From Chloracidobacterium sp. (GTDB lineage Bacteria > Acidobacteriota > Blastocatellia > Pyrinomonadales > Pyrinomonadaceae), in assembly GCA_015075585.1 (NCBI GenBank), contig JABTUB010000002.1, forward strand, positions 1 to 64,000: a stretch of DNA of 64,000 nucleotides, read 5' to 3'. Numbering within the stretch: the stretch's first letter is position 1; every line of letters begins with the position of its first letter. Under the pieces are notes generated by a model. The model did no database searches. It was not told the DNA's origin and saw only the letters and a program-made list of their open reading frames with translations. This document shows positions 25,635-33,261 of this stretch, piece by piece. The position numbers were made by a program, and so were the translations under genes.

Positions 25635-27764
25635 ATGATGAAGAGATTCTTTAGTGTGAGCAGTGTTTTGTTTTTGGCAATTGCTTTCGGCGCCGTGTCA
25701 AGTGTTTCGGCAGCTACATTTGTCGTTAATTCGACCGCTGACGTAAACGATGCAGCGCCCGGGGACGGAGTATGCGAGACCGCCGCGGGAAACGGAGTTT
25801 GCACGCTCCGCGCGGCGATCACCGAGGCGAACGCCTTTGCCGGTGCTGACATAATTACGCTGCCCGCGGGCACCTATACGATCACGCTGACCGGAGGGAA
25901 TGAGAATTCGAACGTTTCAGGCGACTTTGACATTACGACCGATATCACGATAAATGGTGCCGGCTCGGGTAATACGATCGTCCAGGGGGCAGCATCGCGC
26001 GGCGTTGCGGCCGAACGTGTATTCCACATTCGTCCTGCATCCGGCCAAACGATCAATGTTGGGCTGAATGGTCTAACGGTCCGTTGGGGCCGCTATGCGA
26101 GCGGCGTATCCGGCGGCGGCATTAGACTTGATGTCGGAATTCCGAAGGTAACGCTTACAAATGTCGTGGTAACCGAGAACGATGATACGATCAGCGGCGG
26201 CGGCATCGCGATATTGAGTGTAGGGGCCGGCACGTCGCTGACGCTGAATAACTGTACGGTGTCGAATAACACGGCTGGTTCCGCTAATGCCGCAAATTCG
26301 ATCGGCGCGGGCATCTTCAACTACTCAAGCAACAGCACGGTCAATATCACGGATTCGCTCATTACCGGCAACACCGTGTCAAACACCTCGTCTTCCGTAA
26401 TTGCAATGGGCGGAGGTGTAGCCTCGGCGGGCGGTACGGTCAATATTTCAAACTCCATTATTTCTAACAACCTCGCGACATCGTCCGGGTTCCACGCATT
26501 TTCGGGCGGCGTGCATATCACGGGCGGGACAGCGACGATCACAGGATCGACCATCGCGAACAACTCCGCAACCGTTACGGGCGGCGGCGGAGCGGCACTC
26601 ATCGGCGGCGTCTATAATGAGCAGGCGAGCGTAAGTATCATCGGGTCGAATGTTACTAATAACAGTGTTTCGAACAGCGCAAATCCCGGTAATGCATATC
26701 ACGCGGGCATACGAACCCTCAGCGGCACAATTGCCGCCGTAACGACGATCACAAATTCGACCATAAGCGGCAACACAGCCGCTGATGAGGGCGGCGGTGT
26801 GGTAAATCTTGCAACGAGTACAGCGAATGCGACAACGAACATTACCGGTTCGCTGATCAGCGGCAACAAGGCGACCGGCGCACTTGCACCCGGCGGCGGG
26901 ATCCAACAATTCCATGTTTCAGGCATTGCGGGCCTCGCTGTTGTAAATATCACGAACTCGACGATCGACGGCAACCAAGCGGGAATTGGCGGCGGCGTTT
27001 ACTCGAATGGCCCAAATTCGACCGTTAATTTGAATTTCGCGACGGTTACGTCGAACAGTGCCTCCTCGGCAGGAGGCGGAGTGGCTCAAGACACTACCGG
27101 TACTGTCAACCTAAAGAACAGCGTTGTCGCTTACAATTCGTCGCCGTCCTCGCCTGACATCCTGGGCGTCATAACCTCGCAGGATTACAACCACGTTCAG
27201 GATACTTCGGGCGGCACGTTCCTTGTCGGCGGCAGCAAGGGCGGAACAAAACCGCAGATGACGAGCTTCAATGCCCTCGCGAACGACGTAACGGGAACGG
27301 ATCCGCTGCTTGGCCCGCTGCAGAACAATTTCGGCCCGACATTGACGCGTTTGCCGGACTTAGCAAGCCCCGTGCTCAACACCATACCGTCGGGAACGAA
27401 CGACTGCGGCACGACGATCACCACATCGCAGAACTCGATCACGCGGCCATACGGCGCCGGATGTGAGAAAGGAGCTGCGGAACGCTTTATTGTTACAGCG
27501 GCGCCGGCAAGCGTATCAGGGCGCGTCGTCACGGCCAACGGCAACGGCATACGCAACGTGCTGATCTCGATCACGGGCGGCAACACGCCTCAGCGGCTGA
27601 TCGCACGGACAGGTTCATTCGGTTATTACCGGATCGACGGGCTTGAGGCGGGCAACACCTATGTGATCACCATCCAGTCGAAGAATTACACCTTCGCCGA
27701 ACCAAGCCGTGTCATAACGGTCAACGATTCGCTGACCGATATCGACTTCACGGCCCTGCATTGA
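25635..27764 (+). CDS. Secreted CSLREA-domain beta-helix protein with C-terminal module
   Basis: The 709-residue protein has a signal peptide (1-26) and a CSLREA-type segment (about 30-70) with GDGVCETAAGNGVCTLRAAI and a Thr/Leu/Arg/Ala core. A long right-handed beta-helix (about 80-620) follows, made of Asn/Ser/Gly-rich rungs such as ITNSTISGNTA and ITGSLISGNKA. The final 84 residues are the shared carboxypeptidase-regulatory-like module (SVSGRVVTANGNGIRNVLIS through NDSLTDIDF). Proteins with this layout are exported and often large, and no enzyme activity can be assigned. The module's DNA (27506-27759) is nearly identical to those of the next two genes. Confidence 0.85.
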   Translation: MMKRFFSVSSVLFLAIAFGAVSSVSAATFVVNSTADVNDAAPGDGVCETAAGNGVCTLRAAITEANAFAGADIITLPAGTYTITLTGGNENSNVSGDFDITTDITINGAGSGNTIVQGAASRGVAAERVFHIRPASGQTINVGLNGLTVRWGRYASGVSGGGIRLDVGIPKVTLTNVVVTENDDTISGGGIAILSVGAGTSLTLNNCTVSNNTAGSANAANSIGAGIFNYSSNSTVNITDSLITGNTVSNTSSSVIAMGGGVASAGGTVNISNSIISNNLATSSGFHAFSGGVHITGGTATITGSTIANNSATVTGGGGAALIGGVYNEQASVSIIGSNVTNNSVSNSANPGNAYHAGIRTLSGTIAAVTTITNSTISGNTAADEGGGVVNLATSTANATTNITGSLISGNKATGALAPGGGIQQFHVSGIAGLAVVNITNSTIDGNQAGIGGGVYSNGPNSTVNLNFATVTSNSASSAGGGVAQDTTGTVNLKNSVVAYNSSPSSPDILGVITSQDYNHVQDTSGGTFLVGGSKGGTKPQMTSFNALANDVTGTDPLLGPLQNNFGPTLTRLPDLASPVLNTIPSGTNDCGTTITTSQNSITRPYGAGCEKGAAERFIVTAAPASVSGRVVTANGNGIRNVLISITGGNTPQRLIARTGSFGYYRIDGLEAGNTYVITIQSKNYTFAEPSRVITVNDSLTDIDFTALH
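27506..27759 (+). repeat. 3' cassette copy A
   Basis: These 254 bases differ from copy B (28705-28958) at only two positions that I can see. They encode the C-terminal module. Identity ends at the last codons; unlike B and C, copy A does not include the common stop and terminator. Confidence 0.85.
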
Positions 27765-27861
27765 ACAAGCGGGCGGCGGAAAGGCCGTTCTGACGTCCTT
27801 TCCGCAAACCGCCGCGGCCGGATCGCTATGATCCATTGAACCAAAGCTTCAGGCTTTAGGC

Positions 27862-27904
27862 GCACCCGATCACACTGTGAAAGGTATGGTCGGGTGCGGC
27901 TTTT
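27862..27904 (+). terminator. Likely terminator after the CSLREA gene
   Basis: GCACCCGA (27862-27869) pairs with TCGGGTGC (27890-27897), then GGCTTTTC. The loop is 20 bases, so this is a moderate candidate. The remainder of 27765-28033 shows no gene. Confidence 0.5.
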
Positions 27905-28033
27905 CGAAGGCCTCATTGATGGCCGCGTATGTTATCACACAAGAATGCCCTTGTTTCCGGCCGCATTCTATGTAATTATTATTCGAAATTTGAAACTTGG
28001 AATGGCGCTTGGCAGCCGGCCCGTTAATTACGT

Positions 28034-28963
28034 ATGAAAAATTCAAAAAATATTGCAGCGGCGGCATTCGCGGCCCTCGTTATCTGTTTGATGTCGGCAT
28101 CAGCGGTTTTTGCGCAGCATGGCAGGGCATCGCGGCCGTCAGTCTCAACAACGATAGTCATTAACGAAATATACGGCGGGGCGGGCTGCGGCAGTCCCAA
28201 CTGCTCGACCTATAAGAACGACTATATCGAGCTAAAGAATATAAGCGGCCTTCCGGTCGATATCAGCGGATGGTCGGTGCAGTACACTAGTGCCACAGGG
28301 CCATCCGGTTCCGCCAGTTGGCTAAAAACCGATATTCCTACACCCACGATCCTGCTCGCCGGCGATACATACCTTATTGCTGAAGCATTCGGAACCAATG
28401 GGATCAATGACCTCCCCACGCCGAATCTGACCGGAACTATTGCCATGGGGGCCACCGCAGGCAAAGTTGCACTGGTAAATAACACGACCGCGATGACCGG
28501 CACCTGCCCGACCGGAAGCCAGATCATTGATCTTGTCGGCTATGGAGCGACGGCGAGTTGCTATGAAACGGCGAGGGCGCCCGCCCCAAGTACGACGAAC
28601 TCCATCTCACGAAATGCGAGCGGCACGGATACGGACGATAACTCGGTTGACTTCACTGCCGGTACGCCGAGTCCGATGGCCGCGCAGTACCCGACCGCTG
28701 CCGAGGCAAGCGTATCAGGGCGCGTCGTCACGGCCAACGGCAACGGCATACGCAACGTGCTGATCTCGATCACGGGCGGCAACACGCCTCAGCGGCTGAT
28801 CGCACGCACAGGCTCATTCGGTTATTACCGGATCGACGGGCTTGAGGCGGGCAACACCTATGTGATCACCATCCAGTCGAAGAATTACACCTTCGCCGAA
28901 CCAAGCCGTGTCATAACGGTCAACGATTCGCTGACCGATATCGACTTCACGGCCCTGCCGTAG
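28034..28963 (+). CDS. Secreted lamin-tail-domain protein with C-terminal module
   Basis: This 309-residue protein has a signal peptide (1-28, ending VFAQH) and a lamin-tail-type Ig-like domain (about 38-180): VINEIYGGAGCGS, NDYIELKNISGLPVDISGWSV, LLAGDTYLIAEAFG, QIIDLVGYGATA. The 84-residue shared C-terminal module follows. In bacteria, lamin-tail domains occur in exported nucleases and surface proteins, usually as binding modules. No catalytic domain is present here. Its 3' end and terminator form cassette copy B. Confidence 0.85.
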   Translation: MKNSKNIAAAAFAALVICLMSASAVFAQHGRASRPSVSTTIVINEIYGGAGCGSPNCSTYKNDYIELKNISGLPVDISGWSVQYTSATGPSGSASWLKTDIPTPTILLAGDTYLIAEAFGTNGINDLPTPNLTGTIAMGATAGKVALVNNTTAMTGTCPTGSQIIDLVGYGATASCYETARAPAPSTTNSISRNASGTDTDDNSVDFTAGTPSPMAAQYPTAAEASVSGRVVTANGNGIRNVLISITGGNTPQRLIARTGSFGYYRIDGLEAGNTYVITIQSKNYTFAEPSRVITVNDSLTDIDFTALP

Positions 28964-29033
28964 CTCTGCTTCCTGAGCCTCCCCGAGCGGCATTCTCTCA
29001 AGGCGTGGGCACTCGTTGCCCACGCCTTTTTTT
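28705..29033 (+). repeat. 3' cassette copy B (module, stop codon and terminator)
   Basis: Bases 28705-28958 match copy A with two differences. Bases 28736-29033 match copy C (31792-32090) with one substitution and one extra T. The match therefore runs through the stop codon and the terminator. Confidence 0.88.
29002..29033 (+). terminator. Intrinsic terminator after the lamin-tail gene
   Basis: GGCGTGGGC (29002-29010) and GCCCACGCC (29018-29026) form a nine-base perfect stem, followed by seven T. It is identical to the terminator at 32058-32090. Confidence 0.9.
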
Positions 29034-29057
29034 GTCGCCTCAGACCGCAATTTACTC

Positions 29058-29087
29058 TTGACATTATCGAGCATTGTAAGGAATACT
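29058..29087 (+). promoter_or_regulatory. Promoter of the Calx-beta/beta-helix gene
   Basis: TTGACA (29058-29063) and AATACT (29082-29087) are 18 bases apart, leaving a leader of about 160 bases before the ATG at 29254. The GGAGGAACGAG near 29239 is the ribosome-binding site. Confidence 0.6.
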
Positions 29088-29253
29088 ACTGCCAATAAGG
29101 AATGACCCTATGCGGCAGAGGTGCGTATGAAACGCTTCACCTTTTTTGAGGATCGGCCGCGAATTTACCTGAATGTTTGCCGCTTCTGTTGAAGTGATCA
29201 GCATTCTCCCGGCTTATAAGTGCAAATGTTATTAAACGGAGGAACGAGTAGGA

Positions 29254-32019
29254 ATGAGAAAACTTAGATATTTTTTTGGCGTAATGGCCGCATTGGCGGT
29301 GATGGCAGGAGCGGCATTAGCGGCAACCGTTACTATCCCGTCAGCCAACACCAATGGAGGCAGTCAACGGTACCCTCTTGGGGCATATTGGGGCTACGAG
29401 CGCAGTGCTGCGATCTATACCGCGACGGAACACGGAATGACCAGCGGTGCGAGTATCACAGGCGTTTGCTGGTATATCAACTCGCTCTCAACGCCGGCTG
29501 ATACACCCGTCGTCATTCGTTTTAAGACGACAACGGCCGCGAACTTCGCGGCGGCCACGACGTTCGCCAGTGAGATCGCGGGTGCGACGCAGGTCTTCTC
29601 GCAGACGGTAGCCGGGGCAAGCCTTACGGCGAACGCTTGGAACTGTTTTACATTGGATACGGCGTTTTCCTACACCTCCGACAACCTTGAAGTCCTTGTT
29701 GAGGCAAACTACGGCGGCGGCGGCGGCGAGGGCAGTACGGCTAAGCAGGTGCGGTACTCGACAGCGACCAATGCACATCAAACATGGCTGGCGGATAATA
29801 CCCCGCCGTCCGGTAACGGAAGCCGCAACAGCAGCCGGCCGAATATACAGCTTATTTACACCCCTGCCTCGGGTCCCGGCACGGTACAGATGAGCTCAAC
29901 CGCCTATTCCGGAAATGAAGGAACCACCGTTCCGATCATCGTTACACGTACGGGCGGTATCGACGGAGCGATCTCGGTTGACTATGCAACAAGCGACGTA
30001 ACCGCGACCGCAGGCACTTGCGGCAGCGGCGGCGACTATGTAGCCGCAAGCGGCACACTCAACTGGGCCGATCAAGATGGTGCCTCAAAGACCATTAATG
30101 TCACGCTTTGCTCGGATCTCGCTGCAGACCCGGGAGAGACCTTTGATTTCACGCTCTCGAATCCCGGCGGCGGTACCTCTATAGGCGCAAATAACCCCGC
30201 AACGGTTACGATCACGGACGTGCCTCCGCCGCTTAGCGGAAGCTACGACGTTCCGGGCGATTATCCGTCGCTTACAAATAACGGCGGCATATTCTCGGCG
30301 ATCAACCTGTCCGGCCTAGCAGGCAACATCGTAATCAATATCACCTCTGACCTAACGGGCGAGACAGGAACGCATGCGCTCAATGAGTTTGCGGGCGGCT
30401 ATTCGGTGCTTATCAAGCCGAGCGGCGCGGCGCACTCGATCACGGGTGCAAGTGGAACATCGTTGATAAAACTCAGCGGTGCCGATAACGTGCGTATCGA
30501 CGGCTCAACGGCGGCGACGCTCTTCGACAGCAATGTGAAGGGCGGCGATAATGCTCAGGGCCTTATCGGCGGAACGCCCGCACTGCGTGAGCTTACGATC
30601 ACAAATACCGGAACCGGTGCGATCATCTGGATCGCTACCAACGGTACAAGCGGTGCGACGAACAACACCATCCGCAACGCAAACCTCGTCGGCCCCGGCA
30701 GTTTCGGCGGCCAAGGCATCATCGCGGGCAGCGGTGCAACCTTTGGCGCCGCCGCTGAATCCGGCAGAGAGAACTCGAACAACACGATCCGCAACTGCAG
30801 CGTCAAGAGCGTGCAGAACGGCGTCTTCACATCGGGCGATGCGACGACGCCCGATCAGAACTGGACCATCGCTGAGAATAACTTCGGCTCATCCGTTACG
30901 GCTGAGAAGCTGTCATACCGCGGAGCTCTCGTACAGGGTGCAAAGGACACCGTAATCACCGAGAACCTCGTTAGCGGCGTCAATTCATCGACGAGTACGA
31001 GTGCTACGATGAGCGGTATCCTTGTAGGCGGCACGGTGCATGACGGTGCGACGGTTACAAAGAATATCATCCGCGATATCCGTCAGAACAGCACAATTGG
31101 CTGGGGCAGCAACGGGATAATGATCAATACCGGCTCCACCAATGCCAACATCGTCGTTGCGAACAACTTCATTTCGGATGTTGCTTCGTACGGCTATGCA
31201 TCCGGCTACAGCCAGAGCGACAACGGCTACGGCATAATGGTCGAATCCGGCGGCGGCATCAAGATCTACTACAACTCGATCTCGATGGACACCGACCAAA
31301 TGGGCGGCATCGGCAACACTGCGGCCCTTAATATCAACGACCTTGTAACCGCCGCCGGCGTGGATGTAAGGAACAACATCTTTTCGAACACGCAAACCGT
31401 CGGCAATCCCTTTGGCGTCATCGATCAGAATACAAGCAGCGGTATGTATTCGTTCCTTGACTACAACGATTACTGGGGCAGCGGTGCGGGCTTCAACTTC
31501 GGCCGTATAAACAGCGTCAATCACGCAACTCTCGGGGCATGGCAGACGGCAACGGGGCTTGATGCGAACTCGATCACGGGCGACCCGCTGTTCACATCGG
31601 CAACGGATCTGCGGCCGCAGTTCTTCAGCCCCGTGCAGGATAAAGCAACGCCTGTCTCGGTGCTTGACGACATCGACGGCAATACCCGCTCGCTCGTCGG
31701 CTTTACCGGCGGAACGCCCGATATCGGTGCCAAGGAGATGCTGACGCCGACAGCCTCAGCCGTGTCAGTCTCGGGCCGCGTAACAACGGCGAACGGCAAC
31801 GGCATACGCAACGTGCTGATCTCGATCACGGGCGGCAACACGCCTCAGCGGCTGATCGCACGCACAGGCTCATTCGGTTATTACCGGATCGACGGGCTTG
31901 AGGCGGGCAACACCTATGTGATCACCATCCAGTCGAAGAATTACACCTTCGCCGAACCAAGCCGTGTCATAACGGTCAACGATTCGCTGACCGATATCGA
32001 CTTCACGGCCCTGCCGTAG
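29254..32019 (+). CDS. Secreted Calx-beta/beta-helix protein with C-terminal module
   Basis: The 921 residues comprise a signal peptide (1-23), the N domain shared with the giant at 14577-20237 (about 24-208), and a Calx-beta domain (about 209-325: STAYSGNEGTTVPIIVTRTG, ADPGETFDFTLSNP). A right-handed beta-helix (about 330-825) and the shared 84-residue module at the C terminus follow. It thus joins the 5' part of one gene family to the 3' cassette of another, which looks like a natural chimera. Calx-beta domains bind calcium in characterised proteins. Surface location is inferred from the signal peptide and repeats. Confidence 0.85.
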   Translation: MRKLRYFFGVMAALAVMAGAALAATVTIPSANTNGGSQRYPLGAYWGYERSAAIYTATEHGMTSGASITGVCWYINSLSTPADTPVVIRFKTTTAANFAAATTFASEIAGATQVFSQTVAGASLTANAWNCFTLDTAFSYTSDNLEVLVEANYGGGGGEGSTAKQVRYSTATNAHQTWLADNTPPSGNGSRNSSRPNIQLIYTPASGPGTVQMSSTAYSGNEGTTVPIIVTRTGGIDGAISVDYATSDVTATAGTCGSGGDYVAASGTLNWADQDGASKTINVTLCSDLAADPGETFDFTLSNPGGGTSIGANNPATVTITDVPPPLSGSYDVPGDYPSLTNNGGIFSAINLSGLAGNIVINITSDLTGETGTHALNEFAGGYSVLIKPSGAAHSITGASGTSLIKLSGADNVRIDGSTAATLFDSNVKGGDNAQGLIGGTPALRELTITNTGTGAIIWIATNGTSGATNNTIRNANLVGPGSFGGQGIIAGSGATFGAAAESGRENSNNTIRNCSVKSVQNGVFTSGDATTPDQNWTIAENNFGSSVTAEKLSYRGALVQGAKDTVITENLVSGVNSSTSTSATMSGILVGGTVHDGATVTKNIIRDIRQNSTIGWGSNGIMINTGSTNANIVVANNFISDVASYGYASGYSQSDNGYGIMVESGGGIKIYYNSISMDTDQMGGIGNTAALNINDLVTAAGVDVRNNIFSNTQTVGNPFGVIDQNTSSGMYSFLDYNDYWGSGAGFNFGRINSVNHATLGAWQTATGLDANSITGDPLFTSATDLRPQFFSPVQDKATPVSVLDDIDGNTRSLVGFTGGTPDIGAKEMLTPTASAVSVSGRVTTANGNGIRNVLISITGGNTPQRLIARTGSFGYYRIDGLEAGNTYVITIQSKNYTFAEPSRVITVNDSLTDIDFTALP
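29321..30300 (+). repeat. Inverted repeat copy 2 (5' part of the Calx-beta gene)
   Basis: This is the plus-strand partner of 19195-20164. Similarity begins in the signal-peptide end and fades after the phrase encoding PPPLSGSY and the start of the helix. The two copies face each other across about 9 kb containing recA. Confidence 0.75.
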
Positions 32020-32090
32020 CTCTGCTTCCTGAGCCGCCCCGAGCGGCATTCTCTCAAGGCGTGGGCACTCGTTGCCCACGCCTTTTTTTT
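31792..32090 (+). repeat. 3' cassette copy C (module, stop codon and terminator)
   Basis: This is nearly identical to copy B over 299 bases. Upstream of 31792 the codons for the module start (VSVSGRVTTA) are similar in protein but different in DNA, so the exchange edge lies there. Confidence 0.88.
32058..32090 (+). terminator. Intrinsic terminator after the Calx-beta gene
   Basis: A nine-base stem (32058-32066 with 32074-32082) is followed by eight T. The 200 bases after it, up to the next gene, hold no feature I can support beyond a weak hairpin and T-run near 32270. Confidence 0.9.
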
Positions 32091-32293
32091 GTGAATTGCC
32101 GCGCTATTCACCGCAGCCTCACCACGGGCTAAAGACCGTGACTATTCGCAGAGCCGAAAATGCCATTTATTCTCGGTCACACCGAAAAGAAGCAGACGCA
32201 AAGCACGAAAAGCCTGCGGATCAAAGCTCAACCGGGCTGTGCCGCCGGTTGATGCGGCCTGTTTGGCTTTTTTTGTGATATCCTTTGCACGTT

Positions 32294-33205
32294 ATGCTTC
32301 GTATATCTTTCGTACTCTTCACTCTTTCGGCGATCGTACTTGCGGCATCGCCCGCAAATGCACAGATCACGCTCAGCAGTGAGCAATATCGCGTGTTCGA
32401 CGCAAAAGGCAACGCCGCCGGCCTCGACAAGATCATTGACGCGGCGGGCAATGCCGACGTCATCTTTCTCGGCGAGCAGCACGATGACGCGGTCGCGCAC
32501 GCCATACAATACGAGATCTTCAAGCGGATCGTCGAGCGCTACGCCGCTGAGCGTCGCGTCGCCCTTTCAATGGAAATGTTCGAGCGCGATGTTCAGATCG
32601 TCGTCGATGAGTACCTCAGCGGGCTTATCAGCGAGAGCCACTTTCTGCTCAACTCGCGTCCGTGGGGCAACTATAAGACCGACTATCGGCCGCTCGTCGA
32701 ACTCGCAAAGCAGAAGCACTTGCCCGTGATCGCCGCCAACGCTCCGCGCCGCTATGTCAATATGGTCTCACGCGGCGGCCGCGATACGCTGAACGCTCTT
32801 TCGCCGCAGGCAAAGGCATGGCTGCCAAAGCTCCCTTACGGACAGCCGTCGGCCGCTTACGCCGCAAAGTTCAAGGCGTTGATGGGCCCAAGCCCGGAGG
32901 CACAGCAAGGCATCGACAATATCCTCGCTTCACAGGCACTTTGGGACGCCGCAATGGCCGATTCTATCGCCCGTTTTTTGAAAAAGAATAAGAACGCGCT
33001 TGTCGTTCATCTGAACGGCGCGTTCCATACCGAGAGCCGCCTCGGCACCGTCGAGCAGCTCCTTGCCGAACGGGGAAAAACCCGCGTCATCGTCGTAACG
33101 ATGCGCTATACCGATGACGTTGCGAGGTTCGATAAAGAAAAGGACACCGGCACCGGCGATTTTGTGATCCTTACCGATACCAAGGTGCCCCGCAGCAAAA
33201 GATAG
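32294..33205 (+). CDS. ChaN-like haem-binding/Tiki-superfamily exported protein
   Basis: From the ATG at 32294 there are 303 residues; a TTG nine bases earlier is also in frame. A signal peptide ends near ANAQ (residue 22). Then comes the PF04187-type domain: DVIFLGEQHDDAVAHAIQYE with its conserved Gly-Glu-x-His, VALSMEMFERDVQ, SHFLLNSRPWGNYKTDYRPL, VIAANAPRRYV, and LVVHLNGAFHTESRLG near the end. ChaN of Campylobacter binds haem dimers. The superfamily also contains metal-dependent proteases (Tiki, TraB), and the conserved Glu-His pair fits either. Function in this organism is not known. Confidence 0.8.
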   Translation: MLRISFVLFTLSAIVLAASPANAQITLSSEQYRVFDAKGNAAGLDKIIDAAGNADVIFLGEQHDDAVAHAIQYEIFKRIVERYAAERRVALSMEMFERDVQIVVDEYLSGLISESHFLLNSRPWGNYKTDYRPLVELAKQKHLPVIAANAPRRYVNMVSRGGRDTLNALSPQAKAWLPKLPYGQPSAAYAAKFKALMGPSPEAQQGIDNILASQALWDAAMADSIARFLKKNKNALVVHLNGAFHTESRLGTVEQLLAERGKTRVIVVTMRYTDDVARFDKEKDTGTGDFVILTDTKVPRSKR

Positions 33206-33220
33206 CTGGCTGTTACCTGT

Positions 33221-33254
33221 CGGCCCGCGTGCAGCTTAAAGTGCATTCGGGCCG
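33221..33254. terminator. Hairpin between convergent genes
   Basis: CGGCCCG (33221-33227) pairs with CGGGCCG (33248-33254) between chaN-like and the S9 peptidase gene. No T-run follows on either strand, so a terminator role is tentative. Confidence 0.35.
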
Positions 33255-33261
33255 AACCGCA

